Positions 25,339-33,286 of a stretch of DNA of 64,000 bases are shown here, one piece after another; within the stretch, counting starts at the first letter, position 1; each line of letters opens with the position of its first letter. This DNA is from Acidimicrobiaceae bacterium (GTDB lineage Bacteria; Actinomycetota; Acidimicrobiia; Acidimicrobiales; Ilumatobacteraceae), in contig JACJWG010000004.1 of assembly GCA_020637235.1 (NCBI GenBank), forward strand, positions 124,001 to 188,000, written 5' to 3'. The position numbers and the translations under genes were made by a program. The notes beneath the pieces are model-generated. The model was not told the origin of the DNA and made no database searches. It was given only the letters and a program-made list of their open reading frames with translations.

Positions 25339-25410
25339 CCGCTCGCAGTACCCGCAACGGGGCCGGTGGAACCACGTCCGTGGGACCGATCTCTCGGGTA
25401 CCGGGCGTCC

Positions 25411-26541
25411 ATGGAACGCGCCGCCACCGAACGATCCGGATCCCTCGCCGCTGCGTCGATGCAGCACGCCGATCTCGTACCCGTGCTCGGGGCTGACCGT
25501 CCACTGCTCACGATCTGGGCGACCTCGCCGCGACCCGAGCAGCTGAACGCCGGCGCGCCCGCCGATGCGACGATCCGTGCAGCCAAGTCGACGCCCGATG
25601 GCTTCGAGGACGTCCTCGATCTGGTGTCGGCCCGCCTCGACGGGGCCTTCCCCGCAGCGGCTGGGCTCGTCGTCGTGGCCGATCGGACGCAGGTCCTGCT
25701 GGCCGAACCGTTGCCGGACGCGCCTCGCGCCGATCTCGTCCGCGTCGATCCGCTGCCGTCGCTCGCGCCGCTGCTCGAGCACCGTCAGTCCCAGGTGCCG
25801 TTCGTCATCGTCGTCTGCGACCGCCAGGGCGCGGACGTGTACTTCTCGTCCGACGGTGGCGAGCCCTCGGCGGTCGACGTGCCGGGTGCTGACGGGCCGA
25901 TCACGAAGATCGCCGCGGGCGGGTGGTCGCAGCGTCGCTACCAGCAACGCGCCGAGAACACCTGGGAGGCGACGGCCGGCGACATCGCGGCCGAGGTCGT
26001 CCGCCTCGCGACCGAGGTGCGTCCACGTGTGGTGCTCGTCGGCGGTGATGCGCGCACGACGGCGCTGGTGTGCGAACGGCTCCCGAACGACCTCGCGGAT
26101 CTCGTCCGCGAGCTGCCTGGCAGCCGTGCCGACGACGGTTCTGCCGAGCGCCGGAACCACCAGGTGCGGCGCTGGATCGACACGGCGGTCGCCGAGGACA
26201 CGGTTCGGGTGCTGCGCGCCTTCGATCGTGAACGCGGCCAGGGTGAGCGGGCCGCCGACGGCCCAGCCGCCACGCTCGCGTCCCTCCGTGAAGGCCGGGT
26301 CGACGTGTTGTGCCTGCACGACGACCCCGACGACCAGCGCACCGCGTGGTATCTGGTCGACGATCCCGCGCTGGTGGCGGTCGATCGGGCCGACCTGGAG
26401 GGTCTGGGCGTCGGTGAACCACGCGAGGGTCGCCTCGCCGACGTCGCGATCCGGGCGGCGATCGGCACCGGCGCCGCCATCCGCATCGTCCCGGCGGCGT
26501 CACCGGTGCAGGACCGCATGGGGGCGATCCTGCGCTGGTGA
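25411..26541 (+). CDS. Rv2629/baeRF-family release-factor-like protein
   Basis: A 376-residue protein of the bacterial archaeo-eukaryotic release factor-like family, close in length and pattern to mycobacterial Rv2629. The segment IAAGGWSQRRYQQRAENTWE (about residues 167-186) is the family hallmark, followed by RVVLVGGDARTTALVCERLP and a C-terminal eL30-like region (REGRVDVLCLHDD). Relatives of this group, including Balon and Rv2629 itself, have been described as ribosome-binding hibernation factors. Seen: family resemblance and the divergent universal stress gene. Inferred: a role in ribosome protection during starvation or hypoxia. ATG at 25411 gives the expected N-terminus. Confidence 0.82.
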   Translation: MERAATERSGSLAAASMQHADLVPVLGADRPLLTIWATSPRPEQLNAGAPADATIRAAKSTPDGFEDVLDLVSARLDGAFPAAAGLVVVADRTQVLLAEPLPDAPRADLVRVDPLPSLAPLLEHRQSQVPFVIVVCDRQGADVYFSSDGGEPSAVDVPGADGPITKIAAGGWSQRRYQQRAENTWEATAGDIAAEVVRLATEVRPRVVLVGGDARTTALVCERLPNDLADLVRELPGSRADDGSAERRNHQVRRWIDTAVAEDTVRVLRAFDRERGQGERAADGPAATLASLREGRVDVLCLHDDPDDQRTAWYLVDDPALVAVDRADLEGLGVGEPREGRLADVAIRAAIGTGAAIRIVPAASPVQDRMGAILRW

Positions 26542-26577
26542 CGGGCGTCGCCGGGACGACTCGGTGGTCGAGGCGCC

Positions 26578-27165
26578 TCAGTTCTCGGTCGGCTCGGTGT
26601 ACGAGATGACGTGGTAGTTCGGGTCGGCGAGGACGGGGAGGATGCCGCCGGGTTCGCCGATGACGGCGCCGTCGACGAGGTCGTCCTGGGTGAGGCCGGC
26701 TTCCATCGCGCACGACGGGCAGACGATCACCTTCGCGCCGGCGTCGACGAGTGCGGCGATCTTCTCGTGGAGGTTCTGGTCGCTGGTGCCCTCGGTGGCG
26801 GGCATGCGTTCGGCGTCGGCGAGGTAGACGCCGCGCACGTTGAGGAACACGATGACGTCGAGTCCTTGTCCGGCGGCGTTGGTGGCGAGGCTGAAGGCCA
26901 TGTTGGCGCTCCAGGTGTCGTCAGTGGTGACGTTCACCAACAACCCACGACCCTCGACGGGCATCGCGTCCGTCGACGGAGCCGACGACGTCTCGGTGGC
27001 GTCGGTGACCGCGGGTGGTGCGGTCGTCTCGTTCGCCGACACCTCGGTGGTCGACGGACCGGCGGTGGACGCCGTGGTGACGTGACCGGTGGACTCGTCG
27101 TCCGAGCATCCGCCGAGCGCCAGCACGACCGCCAGCGCGGCGGCGCACAGTCGTCCCGTTCGCAT
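26578..27165 (-). CDS. DsrE-type protein, lipoprotein form
   Basis: A 195-residue predicted lipoprotein: signal peptide MRTGRLCAAALAVVLALGGC with a clear LGGC lipobox, a Thr/Ser/Ala-rich linker of about 55 residues, then a DsrE/DsrF-like domain. The domain contains VIVCPSC (Cys149 and Cys152), a possible redox or sulfur-carrying pair. A perfect AAGGAGGT precedes the ATG at 27165. The domain-coding DNA is nearly identical to that of the upstream neighbour. DsrE proteins are mostly cytoplasmic sulfur-relay subunits, so export is unusual. Function unknown; a thiol redox role outside the membrane is a guess. Confidence 0.8.
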   Translation of the reverse strand: MRTGRLCAAALAVVLALGGCSDDESTGHVTTASTAGPSTTEVSANETTAPPAVTDATETSSAPSTDAMPVEGRGLLVNVTTDDTWSANMAFSLATNAAGQGLDVIVFLNVRGVYLADAERMPATEGTSDQNLHEKIAALVDAGAKVIVCPSCAMEAGLTQDDLVDGAVIGEPGGILPVLADPNYHVISYTEPTEN

Positions 27166-27555
27166 CGGGACCTCCTTCGCGTGGTCGGGCCGGCTCAGTA
27201 CGAGATGACGTTGTAGTTCGGGTCGGCGAGGACGGGGAGGATGCCGCCGGGCTCGCCGATGACGGCGCCGTCGACGAGGTCGTCCTGGGTGAGGCCGGCT
27301 TCCATCGCGCACGACGGGCAGACGATCACCTTCGCGCCGGCGTCGACGAGTGCGGCGATCTTCTCGTGGAGGTTCTGGTCGCTGTTGCCCTCGGTGGCGG
27401 GCATGCGTTCGGCGTCGGCGAGGTAGACGCCGCGGACGTTGAGGAACACGATGACGTCGAGTCCTTGTCCGGCGGCGTTGGTGGCGAGGCTGAAGGCCAT
27501 GTTGGCGCTCCAGGTGTCGTCAGTGGTGACGTTCACCAACAACCCACGACCCTCG
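26600..27555. repeat. Near-identical 357-bp direct repeat within two genes
   Basis: Bases 26600-26956 and 27199-27555 are 357 bp each and differ at four positions by my reading, about 99 percent identity, while the flanking signal-peptide regions are unrelated. This indicates a recent tandem duplication or ongoing gene conversion limited to the DsrE domain. Confidence 0.93.
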
Positions 27556-27659
27556 GCTGCGGGCGCGGCTCCTGCGGATGTGCCGCCGCCGGCGGCGACA
27601 CCGACCACGCCGATGGCGAGCACCACGGCCGCGACGATGGCGAGCACCTTGTTCTTCAT
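27195..27659 (-). CDS. DsrE-type protein, Sec-secreted form
   Basis: A 154-residue protein with a different export signal from its twin: MKNKVLAIVAAVVLAIGVVG followed by VAAGGGTSAGAAPA, a Sec-type signal peptide with no lipobox cysteine. The mature part is the same DsrE-like domain, with CPSC at residues 114-117 and only two amino-acid differences from the lipoprotein copy in the shared region. AAGGAGA precedes the ATG at 27659. The 29-bp gap to the lipoprotein gene on the same strand suggests one operon. Together they would place one domain both at the membrane and free outside it. Confidence 0.8.
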   Translation of the reverse strand: MKNKVLAIVAAVVLAIGVVGVAAGGGTSAGAAPAAEGRGLLVNVTTDDTWSANMAFSLATNAAGQGLDVIVFLNVRGVYLADAERMPATEGNSDQNLHEKIAALVDAGAKVIVCPSCAMEAGLTQDDLVDGAVIGEPGGILPVLADPNYNVISY

Positions 27660-27838
27660 GCCGATCTCCTTCTCCCCGGGTCGTCGGTGACGATCTCTGC
27701 ACCTGAGGTGCCGGAGGGCGGCCGGCTGGTTCCGCTTCGGAGCAGGAAGCGACCAAGGTCCCGTTCGCTCCGGTGCGTGGTGCGCGGGCTCGTGGCCGTA
27801 CGGTCGGCGTCGAGCCGAGACACCGGGGGTCGACGTCC

Positions 27839-29029
27839 ATGGCACTCACCATCGCCGCGCAGCAGCCGATGCACGACACGCACGCCGTCGTCGAGGACGG
27901 GGCGGTCGACGCCGACGGACACATCCTCGAACCGCCGACGCTGTGGGAGGAGTACATCGACCCCGCGTTCCGCGACCGGGCCCTGCGGTTCCGGATCGAC
28001 GAGCACGGGCTCGAGGAACTCGAGATCGACGGCCGCCGCTCGCGCATGAGTCGCGCCGGCTTCCCGGCCACCCTCGGGGCCATGGGTGCCCCCGACCTCG
28101 GCGACATCCAGAAGAATCCCGAGCGCACCTATCTGCGCGAGGCGCCGTACGGGTCGATGGACCCCGCTGAGCGCATCCGCGTGCTCGACGCCGAGCACAT
28201 CGAGGAGGCGATCCTCTACACCACCGTGGGGTTGCTGTGGGAGGCCGAGGTGCAGGACCCGGCGCTCGCGCAGGCGTACACCACGGCCTACAACCGCTGG
28301 ATCTGCGAGTTCTGCGCCGATGAGCCCCGGCTGCACGCCACGGCTCACCTGTCGCTCTCCGATCCGGTGGCCGCTGCGAAGGAGCTCGAGCGCGCGGTCG
28401 GCCAGGGAGCGATCGGTGGGTACGTCGCACCGTTCACCCACGACGCGAAGCCGCTCGGGCATCCCGACCACCATCCGTTGTTCGCCGCCGCACAAGACCT
28501 GGGCGTGCCGCTCGCGATCCACCCGACCTTCGAGCCGCAGTGGACCAAGGGCACCCGTATGGGCGACTGGGAGCACGTGAAGCAGCTGCGGCTGCTGGCG
28601 TCGGTCACCGCGTCCGACGGGGTGCGTCACCAGTTCACCACGCTGTTCGACTACGGCGTGTTCGACCTGTTCCCGAGACTGAAGGTGCTGGTGCTCGAGT
28701 CGGGTGCGGGATGGATCGGCTACTGGCTCGACCGCATCGACGCCGTGTACTCGCACACCTTCATCGGCACCCGGGTGCCGCTGCAGCACAAGCCGAGCGA
28801 CTACTTCCGTGAGCGGATCTGGATCAGCGCCGACCCCGACGAGCGCACGATCCCGGCCCTCGCCGAGCGTTTCGGGGTGGAGCGATTCCTGTGGGCGTCG
28901 GACTTCCCGCACGCCGATCACACGCCCGAGTACGTGCACGACCTGAACGAACTCGTCGCGATGTTCCCCGAGCACCAGCGCCGCGCGTTCATCGGCGACA
29001 ACGCCCGCGCGCTGTTCGGCCTGGGCTGA
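27839..29029 (+). CDS. Amidohydrolase (ACMSD-like metal-dependent hydrolase)
   Basis: A 396-residue amidohydrolase of the amidohydrolase_2 family (ACMSD/gamma-resorcylate decarboxylase fold). Visible: the N-terminal DADGHILEPPTLWEEYI (metal-site region), the barrel strand PLAIHPTFEPQW, and WASDFPHADHTPEYVHDL with the catalytic Asp. Members are hydrolases or decarboxylases of aromatic acids. ATG at 27839 is taken as start, without a strong ribosome binding site. The substrate cannot be inferred from its neighbours, which are unrelated. Confidence 0.8.
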   Translation: MALTIAAQQPMHDTHAVVEDGAVDADGHILEPPTLWEEYIDPAFRDRALRFRIDEHGLEELEIDGRRSRMSRAGFPATLGAMGAPDLGDIQKNPERTYLREAPYGSMDPAERIRVLDAEHIEEAILYTTVGLLWEAEVQDPALAQAYTTAYNRWICEFCADEPRLHATAHLSLSDPVAAAKELERAVGQGAIGGYVAPFTHDAKPLGHPDHHPLFAAAQDLGVPLAIHPTFEPQWTKGTRMGDWEHVKQLRLLASVTASDGVRHQFTTLFDYGVFDLFPRLKVLVLESGAGWIGYWLDRIDAVYSHTFIGTRVPLQHKPSDYFRERIWISADPDERTIPALAERFGVERFLWASDFPHADHTPEYVHDLNELVAMFPEHQRRAFIGDNARALFGLG

Positions 29030-29056
29030 TCGACGTCGATCACGACGAATGGAAAA

Positions 29057-29075
29057 CTGGACACGAGATGTCCAG
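29057..29075. promoter_or_regulatory. Perfect 7-bp inverted repeat upstream of the DinB gene
   Basis: CTGGACA-N5-TGTCCAG ends 14 bp before the ATG at 29090, immediately upstream of TAGACC, which is 7 nt from the start codon and could be a -10 element. The dyad would sit between -35 and -10, the usual place for a repressor operator. Confidence 0.5.
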
Positions 29076-29089
29076 GTAGACCGTTCACG

Positions 29090-29632
29090 ATGGTCGACAT
29101 GACCGAGACCAACGTCCTCTCCAGCCACGACCCCGTCGATCACCTCACCGGCGAGCGCGCCGATCTGCTCGAGGCGCTGCAGGCACATCGCGGATTCCTG
29201 CGTCACACCATCAGCGGCCTCACCGACGACCAGGCTCGCTCGCGTCCCACGGCGAGCCAACTGTCGCTCGCGTCGATCGTCAAGCACGTCACCGCCACGG
29301 AGGCGTCGTGGATCCGCTTCGTCCTCGGTGATGCCGAGGCGATGGCGAGCGACCCGGAGGCATGGGCGGAGGAGTGGCGCGTCGGCGACGACGAGACCGT
29401 CGACGTGCTGCTCGCCCGGTACGACGAGGTGGCCGCGCGTACCGACGACCTCGTGCGTTCGGGGCTCGATCTCGACGCCCGCCAGCCGCTGCCGGTGGCA
29501 CCGTGGTTCCCGCCGGGGGCCACTCGGTCGGCCCGGCGGGTGCTCGTCCACCTCGTCGCCGAGACCGCGCAGCACGCCGGTCACGCCGACATCATCCGTG
29601 AGACGATCGACGGTCAGAAGACCATGGGTTGA
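29090..29632 (+). CDS. DinB-family (DUF664) metalloprotein
   Basis: A 180-residue four-helix-bundle protein of the DinB/DUF664 group, which in actinobacteria includes mycothiol-dependent enzymes. Helix patterns LLEALQAHRGFLRHTISGLT, SIVKHVTATEASWIRFV and HLVAETAQHAGHADIIRE supply three histidines placed like the family's metal ligands. Start ATG at 29090; ATG at 29099 is an alternative. A strong dyad directly upstream suggests tight repression. Substrate unknown; thiol transfer or a stress role is plausible. Confidence 0.78.
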   Translation: MVDMTETNVLSSHDPVDHLTGERADLLEALQAHRGFLRHTISGLTDDQARSRPTASQLSLASIVKHVTATEASWIRFVLGDAEAMASDPEAWAEEWRVGDDETVDVLLARYDEVAARTDDLVRSGLDLDARQPLPVAPWFPPGATRSARRVLVHLVAETAQHAGHADIIRETIDGQKTMG

Positions 29633-29788
29633 GAACCCGCAGGCTCCGGCGTTCGGCGCGTCCGTCACCAAGGGCACGCCGTGACATCTGGCTCATATAT
29701 CACTGGGTCCTTGGGCCCTGCCGATCTACGACACGGTCACGCAGCATGATCCCGTCTCGGCCGTGTGGGGCCGAGGGAGGAGGACATC

Positions 29789-30901
29789 ATGAGACGGACT
29801 GCGTGGATCTTCCCCGCAGCGGCACTGGCCCTGACGATCGTCGCCTGCGGCGACGACGCCCCCGACAACGTCGGTGCGCCCCCCGAGTCGGGAGCCTCCG
29901 GCGGTGAGACCGACGGTGGCGGCGAGGCCGTCACCGTGGACCGTGCGACGCTGGTCGCCTTCAGCCCCCTCCCTGAAGTGGTCAAGCCCACCGCCTACGA
30001 GATGACCGACGAGATGGTCGACCTCGGCCGCATGCTCTTCTACGAGAACCGGATGTCGATCAGCCAGGAGATCAGCTGCAACAGCTGCCACCTGCTCGAC
30101 AACTACGGCGTCGACGGCCTGCAGTTCTCCCTCGGCCACGAGGGCATCCCCGTCGGCCGCAACTCACCGACCGTGTACAACGCCGCGCTGCACATCGCCC
30201 AGTTCTGGGACGGGCGTGCCGCCGACGTCGAGGCACAGGCCAAGGGCCCGATCCTCGCCGCGGGCGAGATGGGCATGCCGAACCCCGAGTACGTCGAGGA
30301 CGTGCTGCGGTCGATCCCGGGCTACCTGCCGCTGTTCGAAGCGGTGTTCCCCGACGACGCCGATCCGGTGAACTACGACAACGTCGCCACGGCCATCGGC
30401 GCCTTCGAGCGCAACTTGATGACGCCCGGCCGCTGGGATGCGTTCCTGGGCGGCGACGACTCGGCACTCACCAACGAGGAGAAGACGGGCCTCAACCTGT
30501 TCATCTCGACCGGCTGCACGACGTGCCACAGCGGCTCGGCAATGGGTGGCGGCCTGTACTCGAAGCTCGGTGTGGTGAAGGCCTACGAGGGCATCACCGA
30601 CGTCGGTCGCTTCGAGGTCACCGGTCTCGACGCCGACAAGAACGTCTTCAAGGTGCCGAGCCTGCGCAACATCGCCCAGACCGGCCCGTACCTCCACAAC
30701 GGTGAGCTCGCCGATCTGAGCGAGGTCGTGAAGATCATGGCCGAGTACCAGCTCGGCAAGACCCTCACCGACGGCGAGGTGGCGAGCATCGTCGCCTTCC
30801 TCGGCGCACTCACCGGTGACGTCCCGACGGACTTCATCGCCGTGCCCGAACTGCCCGAGAACGGCCCGGAGACCCCTGGCCCCTACGAGTTCGAGGAATG
30901 A
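29789..30901 (+). CDS. Diheme cytochrome c peroxidase / MauG-like lipoprotein
   Basis: A 370-residue diheme c-type cytochrome. The signal peptide ends in LTIVACGDD, a lipobox. Two CxxCH haem sites are visible, SCNSCH (Cys97, Cys100, His101) and GCTTCH (Cys243, Cys246, His247), with family motifs LGRMLFYENRMSISQEISC, GRNSPTVYN and VPSLRNIAQTGPYLHNG. It would reduce hydrogen peroxide or carry out MauG-type oxidation outside the membrane. GAGGGAGGAGG before the ATG at 29789 is an excellent ribosome binding site. A molybdopterin oxidoreductase gene starts 97 bp downstream on the same strand. Confidence 0.88.
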   Translation: MRRTAWIFPAAALALTIVACGDDAPDNVGAPPESGASGGETDGGGEAVTVDRATLVAFSPLPEVVKPTAYEMTDEMVDLGRMLFYENRMSISQEISCNSCHLLDNYGVDGLQFSLGHEGIPVGRNSPTVYNAALHIAQFWDGRAADVEAQAKGPILAAGEMGMPNPEYVEDVLRSIPGYLPLFEAVFPDDADPVNYDNVATAIGAFERNLMTPGRWDAFLGGDDSALTNEEKTGLNLFISTGCTTCHSGSAMGGGLYSKLGVVKAYEGITDVGRFEVTGLDADKNVFKVPSLRNIAQTGPYLHNGELADLSEVVKIMAEYQLGKTLTDGEVASIVAFLGALTGDVPTDFIAVPELPENGPETPGPYEFEE

Positions 30902-30998
30902 CCTGAACCACCCGGGCGCTGCTCCTCCCGACCACTCGGCAGGAGCAGCGCCCGCTCCTGTCCACCACAGACGTCCTGAGCGAGATCCCCATCCGACC

Positions 30999-32591
30999 AT
31001 GACCATCTCCGACCACACGGACGCCGACGCCTCGGACGACCTCGGGCCCGACACCGCCGACATCGCTGTCGAGGCGGACGGGTCCAGCGTCGCCCGACGG
31101 CACCTCGGCCGCGACACCATCATCGGAGGGGTCGCGGCCGCCGTCGCGCTCGGCGCGCAGGAACTGGCAGCCGGTGTCACCCGGACGCTGCCGTCGCTCA
31201 TGTCGGGTGCGGCCACGTGGATCATCGACGCCGCACCGGCGGGGATGGCCGAGTGGGCGATCCGCACGCTCGAGAAGCACACCCGGTCGGTGCTCATCGT
31301 CGGCGTCGCCACCGTCCTGGTGGTCACGGCGATGTTCACCGCCGAGCTGCCTCGATGGATCCGCCGCACGCTGTTCGTCGCGGTCGGCGTGCTCGGCGCG
31401 CTGGCCACCGCCCACGGCGAGACCGAGACGTTCTGGCCGAGCCTGGCCAACGGGCTGCTGGCCGCTGCGGTGGGCATCGGCACCGACACCTGGTTCCGGC
31501 GGCCACGGACGGCTCGCTACGACGGCTCTCGCCGTGCCTTCCTCGGCACCGTCGGCATGCTCGGTGCGGTGGCGGTGGCCGCCGCGGTGGGTGGGCGGCA
31601 ACTGCTCGAGCGGGCACGCAAGAGCATCGGTCGTCGCGACGAGGTGGTGCTGCCCGAGGCGGTGTCGACCGTCGCCCCGGTCACGCCGGCGCAGGACTTC
31701 GTGATCGAGGGTCTCGAGCCGATCATCACCCCGACGGAGCGCCACTTCCGTGTCGACATCGACGCGCTCAACCCACCCGAGATCGACTTGAGCGACTGGA
31801 CACTGACGATCGGTGGGATGGTCGACCGCGAGGTCACCCTCACCTACGCCGACCTGCTCGACATGGACCACGTCGAGAAGTACGCCACGCTCGCCTGCGT
31901 GTCGAACAAGGTGGGCGGCCGGCTCGTCGGCAACTCCGTGTGGCTCGGTGTGCCACTGCCCGAGATCCTCGAGCTCGCCGGTGTCGACCCTCGTGCGGAA
32001 CAGGTGGCAGCCCATGCCGTCGACGGCTTCAGCACCGGCTTCCCGCTCGCCGCCGCGTACGACCGCGACACCCTGCTCGCGATCGGGCACAACGGCGAAC
32101 CGCTCACCTATGAGCACGGCTTCCCGGCCCGGTTGATCGTGCCCGGCTACTACGGCTTCGTGTCGGCGGCCAAGTGGATCCAGCGGATCGAGCTCACCAC
32201 CTGGGACGACCACGACTCGTACTGGGTGCAGATGGGCTGGGCCAAGCACGCACCCGTGGAAACCCAGTCGCGCATCGACGCGCCGCGTGACGGGCTCAGC
32301 TTCGCCGCCGGACCCCGCATGGTGGCGGGTGTCGCCTGGGCGCCGTTCCTGCAGATCTCGAAGGTCGAGGTGAAGATCGACGACACCGACTGGGTGGAGG
32401 CCGAGCTCTCCGAGCCGCTCAGCCGTCACGCGTGGCGACAGTGGCGGATCCCGTGGGTCGCCGTCCCCGGCCAACACACGATCAGCGTGCGCGCCACCGA
32501 CGGCAACGGCGTCACCCAGACGTCGGAGCTGCGTCCGGCCGTGCCGAGCGGAGCGACCGGGTATCACACGATCAGGGTGGAGGTCGAGTGA
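30999..32591 (+). CDS. Membrane-anchored molybdopterin oxidoreductase (sulfite oxidase family)
   Basis: A 530-residue protein with four or five N-terminal hydrophobic helices, about residues 40-195, and a C-terminal sulfite-oxidase-type Mo domain facing outside. The Mo-coordinating cysteine lies in YATLACVSNKVGG (Cys300), followed by VPGYYGFVSAAKWIQRIEL and a dimerisation-like domain (GVAWAPFLQISKVEVKIDD). The family oxidises sulfite or reduces sulfoxides; the membrane-helix version is common in actinobacteria. Its stop overlaps the next start by 4 bp (GTGA). It follows a diheme peroxidase, so the two may exchange electrons, which is inference. Confidence 0.85.
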   Translation: MTISDHTDADASDDLGPDTADIAVEADGSSVARRHLGRDTIIGGVAAAVALGAQELAAGVTRTLPSLMSGAATWIIDAAPAGMAEWAIRTLEKHTRSVLIVGVATVLVVTAMFTAELPRWIRRTLFVAVGVLGALATAHGETETFWPSLANGLLAAAVGIGTDTWFRRPRTARYDGSRRAFLGTVGMLGAVAVAAAVGGRQLLERARKSIGRRDEVVLPEAVSTVAPVTPAQDFVIEGLEPIITPTERHFRVDIDALNPPEIDLSDWTLTIGGMVDREVTLTYADLLDMDHVEKYATLACVSNKVGGRLVGNSVWLGVPLPEILELAGVDPRAEQVAAHAVDGFSTGFPLAAAYDRDTLLAIGHNGEPLTYEHGFPARLIVPGYYGFVSAAKWIQRIELTTWDDHDSYWVQMGWAKHAPVETQSRIDAPRDGLSFAAGPRMVAGVAWAPFLQISKVEVKIDDTDWVEAELSEPLSRHAWRQWRIPWVAVPGQHTISVRATDGNGVTQTSELRPAVPSGATGYHTIRVEVE

Positions 32592-33277
32592 CGATGACCG
32601 ACGTGGACGGTCACCGCACCGCCGGCGGCACACCGCTCGACCGGCCGGCCGACGCATCGCCGTCGCGCTCGCGCGGTCGGCTGCTGTTCATCGCCGTGCA
32701 GGTGGTGGTGGTGATCACCGCGATCGCCTTCCTGGTGGTGCGGCTCACCGGGGACGACACCGCCGGCGACGCGGCGGCCACCGCGGCTAAGACGCCCGAC
32801 TCGGTCGACATCGACTCGGTGTCGACCGAGACGCTCGAGTCGTTGGTGGCCACCTACCGCGACGACCCGCAGTTCGCCGACCAGATGCCGGGCGTCGCGT
32901 TGGTGCTCGCCGAGCGGCACTTCGGCGAGCAGGCCTACGACCGTGCGTTCGAGCTGTACGCCGAGATCGTGGCCGACGACCGCACCCAACCTCGGCAGTT
33001 CGCCGTGGCGCTGGCGCGCATCGCCTGGATCGCCTGGCTCGGCGACCAGGACACCGACGCGGCGCTCGCCCGCATCGACGAGTCGCTGCGCATCGATCCC
33101 GCGAACGCGGAGACGATCTACATCAAGGGACAGATGCTGTGGTGCGGTGCGGGCGACGCGTCGGCAGCGGTCGAGCTGTTCGAACAGGTGTTGTCGGCTC
33201 CCGACCTCACCGACGAGGTGCGGGCCCAGGTGACCGCCGATCTCGACGTCGCCGCCACGGGCGCCGCCTGCCGCTGA
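32588..33277 (+). CDS. Membrane-anchored TPR protein (CcmI/CycH-like)
   Basis: A 229-residue protein with one transmembrane helix near residues 36-56 (LLFIAVQVVVVITAIAFLVV) and a C-terminal region of tetratricopeptide-like helices (ERHFGEQAYDRAFELYAEIV, then ARIDESLRIDPANAETIYIK). The architecture resembles the TPR part of cytochrome c biogenesis protein CcmI. GTG at 32588 overlaps the upstream stop; ATG at 32594 is an alternative. It could help assemble the diheme cytochrome of this operon. It contains a few cysteines (LWCGAGD, TGAACR) of unknown role. Confidence 0.7.
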   Translation: MTMTDVDGHRTAGGTPLDRPADASPSRSRGRLLFIAVQVVVVITAIAFLVVRLTGDDTAGDAAATAAKTPDSVDIDSVSTETLESLVATYRDDPQFADQMPGVALVLAERHFGEQAYDRAFELYAEIVADDRTQPRQFAVALARIAWIAWLGDQDTDAALARIDESLRIDPANAETIYIKGQMLWCGAGDASAAVELFEQVLSAPDLTDEVRAQVTADLDVAATGAACR

Positions 33278-33286
33278 TCGCGCCGA

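Noticed and set aside
25339..25410. DosR-like box between the universal stress and Rv2629-like genes
   Set aside because: GGGACCGATCTCTCGGGT resembles half of a DosR site but the second half does not match the consensus; only a minor CCACG-TC-CGTGG dyad is present.
29681..29707. CRP/FNR-like site upstream of the diheme peroxidase gene
   Set aside because: GTGA and TCAC words occur in an AT-richer patch but the spacing is not that of a CRP/FNR dyad.
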